Of a DNA stretch of 40,055 bases, positions 1 to 7,752 are shown piece by piece. Within the stretch, counting starts at the first letter, position 1, and each line of letters opens with the position of its first letter. Source of the stretch: Gemmatimonadaceae bacterium (GTDB lineage Bacteria; Gemmatimonadota; Gemmatimonadetes; Gemmatimonadales; Gemmatimonadaceae); NCBI GenBank assembly GCA_014379355.1, contig JACMLX010000200.1:1-40055 (forward strand), given 5' to 3'. The notes below the pieces were generated by a model. It was not told the origin of the DNA, ran no database searches, and saw only the letters and a program-made list of their open reading frames with translations. Position numbers and translations under genes: made by a program.

Positions 1-2
1 CG

Positions 3-452
3 CGCGGCAGCGCCGCCGATTCCGGTGCAGTGGCGGTGGACACGACGACGGTGGTATCGCTCGATCGTGGCGCCTGTCACGGCACCTTCCCCATCTACAC
101 GGTGTTCGTGCAGGCGGATGGCGGTGTGCGCTTTTCCGGAGCACGCTTCGTGCGACCCGTCGGAACGGATTCGACACGCATCACCGCAGCCGAGGTCGCC
201 GCGCTTCAGGCGGCGTTCGCGGCGCGTGAGTTCCGGCGCGTGCCATCGACCATCGAGTACGACTCACCGGGCTGCGGGGCATATGTCGCCGACCTGCCGA
301 CCGTGGAATTGACCGTCAGTGGTGAAGGCGGTGCGCATCGTGTGCGCTGGGACGAAGGGTGCCGCGATCATCCGCGCATGCTCGACACACTGGCGCGGAT
401 GGTGGATTCCGTCAGCGGCACGTCACGCTGGACCACAGTTTCGAGACCATGA
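3..452 (+). CDS. DUF6438-type protein, 5' end outside the window
   Basis: The reading frame is open to the left edge, so the true start, and probably an export signal, lies outside the window; the first internal start is GTG at 30. The visible part resembles the DUF6438 family: an opening segment with GACHGTFPIYTVFV, then a DGGVRFSG strand, a central helix (ITAAEVAALQAAF) and a late Cys (CRDH). In that family the Cys-x-x-x-(C/F)P-x-Y motif opens a small domain of unknown function found in exported proteins. The next gene starts one base after this stop, so the two are probably co-transcribed. The family call rests on motif resemblance only. Confidence 0.6.
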   Translation, partial: RGSAADSGAVAVDTTTVVSLDRGACHGTFPIYTVFVQADGGVRFSGARFVRPVGTDSTRITAAEVAALQAAFAAREFRRVPSTIEYDSPGCGAYVADLPTVELTVSGEGGAHRVRWDEGCRDHPRMLDTLARMVDSVSGTSRWTTVSRP

Positions 453-453
453 C

Positions 454-792
454 ATGACTCGTGCAATTCTGGAAAGGCTCGCTGCGTTTCGCGCAAGCAC
501 GATGACCGCTGCTGCACTCGTGGCGCTGTGCGCAGCGCCCGCAATCGCCGGCGCCCAGGCGGCGGCGACCGACGCGAAGGAAGCGCGTTCGACCAGCGCC
601 GAAACCCGCGCGCAGACTGACTCGCTCTCCATGTATTTCGCGCGGTCGCCGAAAGGCAAGCCGGCGGCGCTGTCCGTTGGCGGAAAGGTCGCCTCGCACG
701 CACGCAAACTCGACGGCAAGCATGAACACCGTGCATCTGCAGCGCCGGTCAGCACACCACTTCCGACGCGCGCCCGCACGACGAAGCCGTAA
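454..792 (+). CDS. small exported protein of unknown function
   Basis: A protein of 112 residues. The ATG at 454 is one base after the upstream stop; an alternative ATG at 502 would leave a tidier signal peptide. The N-terminus has a hydrophobic stretch (TAAALVALCAAPAIAGAQA) ending in a typical AxA-type signal peptidase site, so the mature chain is about 75 residues. It is polar and rich in Ala, Lys, Arg and Thr, with no recognisable domain and no lipobox. A periplasmic location is inferred. Co-transcription with the DUF6438-type gene is likely from the spacing. I do not recognise the family. Confidence 0.55.
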   Translation: MTRAILERLAAFRASTMTAAALVALCAAPAIAGAQAAATDAKEARSTSAETRAQTDSLSMYFARSPKGKPAALSVGGKVASHARKLDGKHEHRASAAPVSTPLPTRARTTKP

Positions 793-800
793 CGCGACCA

Positions 801-836
801 CGCGTGCGGAACAGGCGTATCACTGATCCGCACGCG
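801..836. terminator. bidirectional terminator-like hairpin between convergent genes
   Basis: A perfect 10-bp inverted repeat, CGCGTGCGGA (801-810) and TCCGCACGCG (827-836), with a 16-base loop. It fills the 51-base gap between a plus-strand stop (792) and a minus-strand stop (844), where a shared terminator is expected. It has no clear T tract, so intrinsic termination is unproven. Confidence 0.5.
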
Positions 837-843
837 CTGAACG

Positions 844-2517
844 TCAGCGGGAATCGTTGGTCAGGGGGTCGGTGATCGGCTGCTGCGCCGGCGGCACTGC
901 TCGTCGCGACTGTTCACTCGTGCCGGCCGAGCCTTCTGAAATTTCGGTTCGGAAAGTCCACGCGCCGATACCGCGACACACCTCGTGCCGATCCCAGACG
1001 GCGATCGACTGATTGGCAAAGCCGACATGGATCTCATCGCCGCGGACCGCCACGCGTGACACGCACGCCGTCACCACCGGTTCGGTCCAGCGTCCGCTCG
1101 AGACATCGAGCACCCGCACGCGCGTGCGGGCCTCCGCGCGGGACTCGAGGGTGTCGAGCACCATCAGCAAGCTCGGGCCGATCCACTTCACATGCTTCGC
1201 CTGGTTCACCGTGTACCGCGCGCGATGAACGCCGGTGTGCGCGTCGAAGAGCGAGATACACTCATCACCGAGCACCGCAACGGACGGTGACGCGGCCCAC
1301 GTGTCGACATCGAGCTCGCTCGTGTTGTCGAACGACATCGAGAGTTCGAGCGACACATCCCACGCCTCGGCGGCGGGCTTCCGGCCATCAGCATCGGGCC
1401 GCACTCGCGCGCTGACGAGCGTCGACCCGATCAATCCGATGGCGCGATCGCCGGCCACGACGAGTCGCGAAAAGCGCCCGTGCATCTTCGTCAGGCGGCG
1501 GCGCAGCCCGATCGACTGCGCACCATCGAGCACTGCGACGCGTCCATCGTGCATGCCAAGCAGGAAGCCGTGATCCTGCCACGGTGCGATCGCCGTCACC
1601 TTCCCGGCGTCGACCGGACGCCACTCGCCATCCTTGCCGGCCACGAATCCATCGAGCAGCAGCGAGCGCGCAAAGCAGGTCGCCCCATCGCGCGCCAGCC
1701 AGATCTCCGTGAGTCGCGATATGTCCCACTCGCTGCGATGGCCCGGCATGGTCGTCAATGGCTCGAGCATCGACACGTCACGACGCACCGAGTAGAGCAC
1801 GTTGTCGCTCTCGCACAAGCCGCCGCTCGGCTGGAGGCTGCAGAACACACCGCGCGGAGATTCCCACGAATGCCATTCCGGCGCGATGTGCTCGCGCAGC
1901 GGAATCGCTGGCGTCGAGCGTGAAATCGAGAGTGCGGCGACGCGCACCCATTCCTCGGTCGTGCGCAGTGTACCGTCGGTCTCGCACGCATGCAGCGCCG
2001 CCACGTCCCAGGAAAACGCCGTGACGAATTCTCGGAGTGACGCGACCGGTGTGGAGTCCGCGACGTGCAGGTCGGCCTCCAGGCCCACATCACCGTCCAC
2101 GAAGCGCACCACGCGCAGGTTCTTGGTGAGGCTGCCCGCGGCCCACCGGTGCAACACGGCCGGGACCGTTTCGCTGAGACGCGAGCGATAGACGTCATCG
2201 CGCTGCCACACCACCTGGGCGATCAGTCGCTCTGGCGAGATCTCGACGATGAATGGCGGGCAGCACGGCGCGGCATCCGCGTCGCCGAGCGTCAGGCCGG
2301 CGACACGATACGACATCGGCAGGCCGGCGTAGCCGACGGCGTCACGCGACTGGGCAGACCCGTCGAACATCCAGCTGAAGTCGACGCGCGTCCACGTGTC
2401 GATGGCTGACAACTCGCCGCCGAGCAACTGGAATACGGTCGCCCCGGCGTCGTTCAGCGTCTCGCTCGTGCGGCCGTCAGGATTCAGCATACAGATGCAG
2501 TGACCGTGGTCGTGCAC
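844..2517 (-). CDS. unrecognised propeller-like protein, last gene of the ABC cassette
   Basis: A protein of 557 residues from GTG 2517; ATG 2490 is an alternative start. There is no signal peptide or membrane segment, so it is probably cytoplasmic. The N-terminus has unusual Cys clusters (HCICM near residue 7, CCPPF near 85). From about residue 240 there are repeated short beta-rich units ending in patterns such as GRVAVLDGAQ, ECISLFDAHTG, RVRVLDVSSGRW and QSIAVWDRHE, which suggest a WD40- or PQQ-like propeller. It lies 176 bases downstream of the ABC transporter; a weak 5-bp hairpin (2601-2616) in that gap could reduce read-through. I do not recognise the family. The propeller is inferred from repeat rhythm only. 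Confidence 0.6.
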   Translation of the reverse strand: MHDHGHCICMLNPDGRTSETLNDAGATVFQLLGGELSAIDTWTRVDFSWMFDGSAQSRDAVGYAGLPMSYRVAGLTLGDADAAPCCPPFIVEISPERLIAQVVWQRDDVYRSRLSETVPAVLHRWAAGSLTKNLRVVRFVDGDVGLEADLHVADSTPVASLREFVTAFSWDVAALHACETDGTLRTTEEWVRVAALSISRSTPAIPLREHIAPEWHSWESPRGVFCSLQPSGGLCESDNVLYSVRRDVSMLEPLTTMPGHRSEWDISRLTEIWLARDGATCFARSLLLDGFVAGKDGEWRPVDAGKVTAIAPWQDHGFLLGMHDGRVAVLDGAQSIGLRRRLTKMHGRFSRLVVAGDRAIGLIGSTLVSARVRPDADGRKPAAEAWDVSLELSMSFDNTSELDVDTWAASPSVAVLGDECISLFDAHTGVHRARYTVNQAKHVKWIGPSLLMVLDTLESRAEARTRVRVLDVSSGRWTEPVVTACVSRVAVRGDEIHVGFANQSIAVWDRHEVCRGIGAWTFRTEISEGSAGTSEQSRRAVPPAQQPITDPLTNDSR

Positions 2518-2693
2518 TGAGGTGAGCAGACGCTCGGCAAGCGAGCCCGGGCGACGCGACGAATCGTGCTGAACACTAACCGGGCGCGACGAGAGACCGT
2601 GCCCTTCCTTCAGGGCGGCCTCGTCGGGAACAGGCTACACGGCCGCTCGACGGTTTGTTAGGGCCGCCACATGAAATATCAGGTCCGGTGCGG

Positions 2694-4586
2694 TTACCGA
2701 TACCCCGCCGCCTGCAGCTCGAACAACTCCGCATACCGCCCCTGCTGCGCCAACAGCTCGGCGTGCGTCCCGGCGCTTTCCACGCGGCCGTCCGCGAGCA
2801 CCAGGATCCGGTCCGCCATCCGCACGCTGGAGAACCGGTGCGAGATCAGCACGCCCGTGCGCCCGTCGCTCAGCTCCTTGAACCGCTCGAACACTTCGTA
2901 CTCCGCACGTGCATCGAGCGCGGCCGTCGGCTCATCGAGAATGAGCAGCTGTGCATCCCGCATGTAGGCGCGAGCGATGGCGACCTTCTGCCACTCGCCG
3001 CCGGACAGATCGACACCCTTCCGAAACCGCTTGCCCAGCGCCTGATCGTACCGTTTGGGCAACTTCGCGATCACCTCGCTGGCAAGGCTCCGGTCCGCCG
3101 CCTTCTCGATGCGTGCCTGGTCCCCGCGCGCCTCGATGCGACCGACGGCGATGTTGTCGCCGGCGCTCATCGCATACCGCACGAAGTCCTGGAAGATCAC
3201 GCCGATGTTGGCGCGCACATCCTCCAGATCGAACTCGCGCATGTCGTGCCCATCCACGAGGATGCGGCCTTCATCCGGATCGTAGAGTCGCGCCAGCAGT
3301 TTCACGATTGTCGTCTTGCCGGCGCCATTCTCACCGACGAGCGCGAGGACTTCGCCGGCCTTCAACGTGAAGCTGAGGTTGCGCACCGCCCAACGCTCCG
3401 CGCCGGGATACTGGAAGCCGACATTCTCGAACTCGATCCCGTGCTGCAATTGCGCGGGGAACGGACGGGCATCCGGCGGCGACTGAATTTCGGGCATCAC
3501 GCCGAAGAACGAGAACAGGTCGTCGAGATACAGCGCCTGACTCGCCGTCTGCGTGAACCCGATCAGCAATCCTTCCAGCAGGGTGCGCAACCGGCGGAAC
3601 GAGCCGGCGAGAAACGTCAGGTCGCCGATCGAGAATTGGCCGGTCAGCGTGCGGAACACGATCAGCGCATAGGCCACGTAGTAGCCAAATGTCCCGAGCG
3701 CCGTCAGCAGGCCACCCCAGCCTGCACGGCGGATTGCGAGTTGCCGATTGGCGAGATAGAAATCGCCCGCCAGCTGCTTGTATCGGTCGATCAGGAAGCC
3801 GTTCAGCCCGAAGATCTTGACTTCCTTCGCCGTCTCGACGCTGGCACCCGTCTGTCGCAGGTAGTCGAGCTCACGACGATCGGCCGTGCGCGAATACGCG
3901 AGTGAATAACTGCGCTCGTTGAAGTACGCCTCGCCGAGGAACGCCGGAATCAGCGCCACGAACAGCAGCACGATCAGCCACGGCGCGTAGGCCACCATGC
4001 CGATGCCGAAGCTGATGATCGTGATGAGGTCCTGCGCCTGCCCGAACAGCTGGTTCATCAACGTCATGCGGCCGGATGCCTGGCGACGGGCGCGCTCCAG
4101 CTTGTCCTGCTGCTCACTGTCCTCGAAATCCTCGAGATCGAGCGTGGCGGCATGCTCCATCAGCCGAACACTCGTCACGTTCGAGAACTGTTCGGACAGC
4201 AGCGAGTCGAACAGCGATACCAGACGTCCCAGCACGTCGGACACGACGGCGAGTGCGAATTCAGCGCCCAGCAACAGCAGCAGCCGCTCGGACGTCACGG
4301 CCGTCAGCCATCCGGTGATCGTGATGGGCGACCCGCTGGTCGCACTGCGCACCATCACTTCGTCGATGATCAGCTTGCCGACGTACAGCGAGACGACGGG
4401 CAGCACGGCGCGGACCAGGCGCAGCAGCACCGTCCACATCGTGAGCGGCTTGCTGGTCGTCCAGATCAGCGAAAGAAACGGCGGGATGTTGCGGATCGCG
4501 CCGAGCCGCTCCTTCAGCGATCGCGTAGGCGGTGTGGATCCACGGCTGACGGGGTCAGCGACGACGGTCGGACGGCGCGGCGGCAT
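2694..4586 (-). CDS. ABC exporter, fused permease-ATPase (MsbA/peptide-exporter type)
   Basis: A protein of 630 residues with the permease first and the ATPase second, which presumably works as a homodimer in the inner membrane. The membrane domain (about residues 35-350) has hydrophobic helices and the segment LEDFEDSEQQDKLERARRQA, common in exporters next to peptide-biosynthesis genes. The ATPase domain has Walker A GENGAGKTT (about 418-426), Q-loop IFQDF, signature LSGGEWQ (about 528), Walker B LLILDEP (about 546) and H-loop ISHR (about 583); all catalytic residues are present. There is no N-terminal C39 peptidase. It starts 25 bases after the upstream paralogue's stop, so it probably shares that transcript. 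The substrate is unknown; lipid, peptide or drug export all fit. Confidence 0.92.
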   Translation of the reverse strand: MPPRRPTVVADPVSRGSTPPTRSLKERLGAIRNIPPFLSLIWTTSKPLTMWTVLLRLVRAVLPVVSLYVGKLIIDEVMVRSATSGSPITITGWLTAVTSERLLLLLGAEFALAVVSDVLGRLVSLFDSLLSEQFSNVTSVRLMEHAATLDLEDFEDSEQQDKLERARRQASGRMTLMNQLFGQAQDLITIISFGIGMVAYAPWLIVLLFVALIPAFLGEAYFNERSYSLAYSRTADRRELDYLRQTGASVETAKEVKIFGLNGFLIDRYKQLAGDFYLANRQLAIRRAGWGGLLTALGTFGYYVAYALIVFRTLTGQFSIGDLTFLAGSFRRLRTLLEGLLIGFTQTASQALYLDDLFSFFGVMPEIQSPPDARPFPAQLQHGIEFENVGFQYPGAERWAVRNLSFTLKAGEVLALVGENGAGKTTIVKLLARLYDPDEGRILVDGHDMREFDLEDVRANIGVIFQDFVRYAMSAGDNIAVGRIEARGDQARIEKAADRSLASEVIAKLPKRYDQALGKRFRKGVDLSGGEWQKVAIARAYMRDAQLLILDEPTAALDARAEYEVFERFKELSDGRTGVLISHRFSSVRMADRILVLADGRVESAGTHAELLAQQGRYAELFELQAAGYR

Positions 4587-4611
4587 GCCGCAGCCTACCT
4601 ACACCAGACGA

Positions 4612-5298
4612 TCAGGGATACTGGCCGACGAGCGAGGCGGCGCGGGCGACGGAGAACAGGCGACGGGATGCGGCAGCGGGGGCGAGTGCTCGGGCATCAT
4701 CCGCGACGCGGCGCCACTCCGACAGATCGAGCGGCGCCATCGGCGCCGACAGCCCAAGTTGCGCCGCCTGGCGCTGCAGCAGCGAGGCGCAGGTGCGCAG
4801 GCTCTGCTTGAGCTGTGCGCTGGCGTCGTACCGCGCCGTGGCATCGAGCCATTGCTGCAAGGCGCGCAGCACGAACGCCAGCGTCGCTCGACCCGTGCGG
4901 TCGAGCGGATCGATCAGGTCGATGACGCGCTGCGGAAGCTCCGGACGCAACGTCGTCTCGCACCGGTGGAGTCGGCGAAGGATACGACGCTGCAATACCA
5001 TCTCGCGGGCGGACCACAGCTGCACGGGCATGGCGACGTATTCCGTCCACGCCTCGAGCCAGTCGGCAGTCAGCCGCGGGTCGATCGGACTCGTGAGCGT
5101 CGTGTTCGGCCAGCCTGTATGACACAGTACCAGCCACGCGACGCGCTGCTCATCGCGAGCCGCGACGGCGATTCGCAGGACCGCTTCCCCATCGTCGCAC
5201 ATCGTGTCGATCACGGCGGCAAGACGCCCGGCCCGACGTCCGATGTCTGCCCGAGCCACATCGGCGTCGCGTCGCGACTGTTCCACGTCGGAATTCAT
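4612..5298 (-). CDS. unrecognised protein, paralogue 1 of a tandem pair
   Basis: A protein of 228 residues from ATG 5298. The frame stays open to GTG 5469, but the extra 57 residues have more mixed third-codon positions, match nothing in the paralogue, and begin next to a hairpin, so I prefer 5298. There is no signal peptide. The core aligns end to end with the gene at 5543-6058: shared blocks are VLCxxGWP, AWxE(Y/F)xxxP, ILxRLxxCExxLRxxLP, DxxGRATLxxxLxAL and LGxxAPxAPxDxxxWR. The conserved Cys, Trp and Glu positions suggest a folded functional domain and not drift. The stop lies 25 bases before the ABC transporter start. I do not recognise the family. Confidence 0.65.
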   Translation of the reverse strand: MNSDVEQSRRDADVARADIGRRAGRLAAVIDTMCDDGEAVLRIAVAARDEQRVAWLVLCHTGWPNTTLTSPIDPRLTADWLEAWTEYVAMPVQLWSAREMVLQRRILRRLHRCETTLRPELPQRVIDLIDPLDRTGRATLAFVLRALQQWLDATARYDASAQLKQSLRTCASLLQRQAAQLGLSAPMAPLDLSEWRRVADDARALAPAAASRRLFSVARAASLVGQYP

Positions 5299-5480
5299 GA
5301 TCGCGCCAGCAAGGACGGTCACAGGCGATTCAGCACAGGCCCGATCAACGTGGATGGTACCGCCCGAGGCGTCCGCGCCCCTGGTCCGGTACATCGCAAC
5401 GCCAGCGGCAGCACGCCGCGTTCTGTCCGAGGCGCTCAGCGAGACTGCCGCGAGACGCACTCGAATCACGCGTGAAATAT

Positions 5481-5515
5481 GTGCAGGGCGGCGCTGACTG
5501 GCCAGCGCCGTGCAC
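5481..5515 (-). terminator. strong hairpin between the two paralogues (terminator or attenuator)
   Basis: CGGCGCTG (5489-5496) and CAGCGCCG (5503-5510) form a perfect 8-bp stem with a 6-base loop. GTGCA (5481-5485) and TGCAC (5511-5515) extend it by five pairs across a 3-base bulge. On the minus strand it follows the stop of paralogue 2 and is followed by the AT-richer ATATTTCA. It may end or reduce transcription before paralogue 1. The 244 bases between the two genes hold nothing else I can support. Confidence 0.45.
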
Positions 5516-5542
5516 GCCGGACACCTGCACGACGATCATCCG

Positions 5543-6058
5543 CTACGCCTGCAATCCGCGAAGGACCAACGCCGTCGCACGCCACGCACGCACATCCTGT
5601 GGCGCGAGTGGCGCACGCACACCAAGCGACCGCGCCTGATGGCGGAAGAGCGCAAAGCGTTCGAACAAGTCATTGCATCGCGTGACGGCCGTCGCGTGCA
5701 GCCTACGCGCATCGACACACGCGACGAGCGCATGCAGCGCGCATGACAACGTCGCGCGGCCCATGCCATCGAGCACGCCGACGACCTGCCACAAACCACC
5801 GGGCAGTGCCAGTCGCAGCGGTGCCTCGCAGATCATCAGCCGCTCCAGAATCCACTCGAACTTCTTCCTGTCCTGAGGCGTCGTGACCTCCAGCGGGAGC
5901 GACGTGAACTCCGACCACGCGGCCAGCCAGGCAAAGACAGGGGTCAGGTCGACATCGTCGAGCCGCACATCGCCGGGCCAACCGCGGTCGCAGAGCACCT
6001 GCCACGCCGACGCTTCGTCATGGCGGGCCATGGCCGCCCTAACCCGGTCGCGATCCAC
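5543..6058 (-). CDS. unrecognised protein, paralogue 2 of a tandem pair
   Basis: A protein of 171 residues from GTG 6058. An in-frame TAG four codons upstream limits the start; ATG 6031 is the only other good candidate. It is soluble, with no signal or membrane segment. It aligns with the whole core of the neighbouring 228-residue protein, sharing WQVLCDRGWP, AAWSEF, WILERLMICEAPLR, DGMGRATL and LGVRAPLAPQD. It lacks the neighbour's N-terminal extension and C-terminal tail. A 40-residue ORF ends 12 bases upstream, suggesting a shared transcript. I do not recognise the family. Confidence 0.65.
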   Translation of the reverse strand: MDRDRVRAAMARHDEASAWQVLCDRGWPGDVRLDDVDLTPVFAWLAAWSEFTSLPLEVTTPQDRKKFEWILERLMICEAPLRLALPGGLWQVVGVLDGMGRATLSCALHALVACVDARRLHATAVTRCNDLFERFALFRHQARSLGVRAPLAPQDVRAWRATALVLRGLQA

Positions 6059-6070
6059 GACGTCACACGC

Positions 6071-6193
6071 CTAGTCGATCTGGTCTGCCAGTCGGATCGA
6101 CGCCGGCACCGTCGCCGGCGGCTGGCGCAAGCGCTCGAGTCGCGCCTGCTGGGACGGTGTGAGCGGAGCCTGTTCGGTGGACTCGAGAGCCAT
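6071..6193 (-). CDS. 40-residue ORF, possible first gene of the ABC cassette
   Basis: ATG 6193 to TAG 6071 encodes a polar peptide of 40 residues beginning MALESTEQAPLTPSQQARLE and ending RLADQID. About four fifths of its codons end in G or C, as in the neighbouring genes, and it stops 12 bases before the next start; both support coding. It has an N-terminal helix-forming half and a Pro-rich middle (RQPPATVP). There is no Cys, no signal and no double-Gly leader. I see no convincing ribosome binding site. It could be a small regulatory or partner protein; an exported peptide is only a guess. Confidence 0.45.
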   Translation of the reverse strand: MALESTEQAPLTPSQQARLERLRQPPATVPASIRLADQID

Positions 6194-6346
6194 GATCGTG
6201 GAGCACGGGGCGCTGCGATGCTGCGTGCGTCGAGTCGCCCGAGGGCTACGGCGCTGGGTACATCGCGGTCTGCCAGTGTGACGAGTGATCGTCGCGACCG
6301 GTCACGATTGCGAACCGCCCACGCAACCGGCATGTACCACACAGTC

Positions 6347-7594
6347 CTATTCGTGTCGGATCGCGTCGATGGGACTCATGCGCGACGCCCGCAGGGCCGG
6401 ATACATCCCGAACACGAGGCCCACCACGACGGAGCTGGCCACCGCCACCAATACTGTCGACCACGAGAAACCGGCATGAAAGAACGGCGCGTGCGCCTGC
6501 ACCCGGATGATGGCCGTCACGAGAAAGGCACCCGAGATGCCGAGCAGGACGCCGATCGCACTGCCGGCGCCGGAGATCGCCACCGACTCGGCGAGAAATT
6601 GCAGCAGCACGTCGCGTCCCCGCGCGCCGAGTGCCTTGCGCACACCGATCTCGCGCGTGCGTTCCGTGACTGATGCGAGCAGCACGTTCATGATGCCGAC
6701 GCCGCCGACCACCAGTGAAATGCCGGCGATGGCGCCCATGAAGATCTTGAAGATCAGGATGCCCTGCTCCGTCTGGGCGAGGCGCATCTTCTGCGTCTGG
6801 ATCTCGATCTTGCGCAGCCGGGTGGCGAAGCGCTGCGCAGCCCAGTCCTCGGCGGCGTTGCGCAACGCTTCCACGGCTTCGATGGACGGTGCGCGCAACA
6901 TCATCGTCGTCGGTCGCGGCGCTGTAACGGCCGGGAAGACCTTCGGTGCGGTGACGAACGGCACATACGCCGCTGACGCGGTCTCACCTTCGTATGCGGC
7001 CAGCGTGCCGAGCACCGTCAGCGTGGTGCCATCGATTCGCACCAGACTGCCGACGATGCGACGCGGATCTCGATCGGGTGCCAGTTCCTCGGCGAGCTTG
7101 TGACTGAGCACGATCACCGGCGCGCCGCGCTCCGCCTCGGCGTCGGTGAAGAATCGGCCGTCCGCGAGTTCGAGTGCGTGGAACTGATCGGCACGCGACA
7201 AGACGCCCGACACGGTGGCCGCGCGTCGCCTGTTCGTGCCGGGATTGTCGATCGTGAGACCGGCACTCACCACCAATGACATGCCGCGCGCGCCGGTCGC
7301 CGTCAACGCCTCGGCCGCGTCGTCCGGTGAGAAGACCGGATAGTTGCGCACGGGCACCCACACGCCGTCGACCTGCTCCGTCGTCTTCGGCGTCAGCATG
7401 ACCGTCTGCACACCGGTGAGTCGCTCCGCCTGACTTCGTGCGGCGGCCTGCATGCCGTCGCCGAGCGACAGCACCGCGACGAGTGACGCGACGCCGATGA
7501 TCACGCCGAGTGTCGACAGCAGTGTGCGCAGCGGATTGGCGAACAACGCTTCGCCGCCGATGCCGAGGGCGGTGGTGGTCGGATTCGGGTGCAT
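6347..7594 (-). CDS. MacB/FtsX-type ABC transporter permease
   Basis: A protein of 415 residues from ATG 7594. It has the MacB permease layout: an N-terminal membrane helix (RTLLSTLGVIIGVASLVAVL), a large periplasmic MacB_PCD domain (about residues 45-270) and a C-terminal FtsX domain with three helices. The linker before the second of these helices carries the family motif ERTREIGVRKALGAR, and the protein ends with the typical PIDAIRHE. Relatives work with a separate ATPase to move substrates or lipoproteins across the periplasm by mechanotransmission. No partner ATPase gene is nearby; the ABC protein at 2694 is a self-contained exporter. The gene is divergent from the GMC oxidoreductase gene. 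Confidence 0.9.
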   Translation of the reverse strand: MHPNPTTTALGIGGEALFANPLRTLLSTLGVIIGVASLVAVLSLGDGMQAAARSQAERLTGVQTVMLTPKTTEQVDGVWVPVRNYPVFSPDDAAEALTATGARGMSLVVSAGLTIDNPGTNRRRAATVSGVLSRADQFHALELADGRFFTDAEAERGAPVIVLSHKLAEELAPDRDPRRIVGSLVRIDGTTLTVLGTLAAYEGETASAAYVPFVTAPKVFPAVTAPRPTTMMLRAPSIEAVEALRNAAEDWAAQRFATRLRKIEIQTQKMRLAQTEQGILIFKIFMGAIAGISLVVGGVGIMNVLLASVTERTREIGVRKALGARGRDVLLQFLAESVAISGAGSAIGVLLGISGAFLVTAIIRVQAHAPFFHAGFSWSTVLVAVASSVVVGLVFGMYPALRASRMSPIDAIRHE

Positions 7595-7697
7595 GCGTGG
7601 TGCGGCGAAGGCTGGACGAGGCGGTGGCGGGACAGGCGGTGGTACGCGAGCAATCGATGCCGGGTTTCTGCCGGATTTGGCAGGCCAGCGAGACTCT

Positions 7698-7723
7698 GCG
7701 CACAAGTGCGCGCTCGCTATGTT
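7698..7723 (+). promoter_or_regulatory. possible promoter/operator upstream of the GMC gene
   Basis: The 158-base divergent gap holds a tight dyad GCGCAC-AA-GTGCGC (7698-7711), followed by TATGTT (7718-7723), a plausible -10 box about 30 bases before the GTG start. There is no good -35 box at the right distance; the dyad occupies that place, so an activator or repressor site is possible. Inference from position only. Confidence 0.25.
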
Positions 7724-7739
7724 CCCGCCGGACCCTACC

Positions 7740-7744
7740 AGGAG
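7740..7744 (+). promoter_or_regulatory. ribosome binding site fixing the GMC start
   Basis: AGGAG lies 8 bases before GTG 7753. It selects this GTG over starts up to 240 bases upstream in the same open frame, whose extra residues show no domain. Confidence 0.6.
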
Positions 7745-7752
7745 CGCACGAC

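Noticed and set aside
5300..5469. A 57-residue N-terminal extension of paralogue 1
   Set aside because: Its codons are less biased than those of the core, it has no counterpart in the paralogue, and its start lies next to the hairpin. It is kept only as an alternative.
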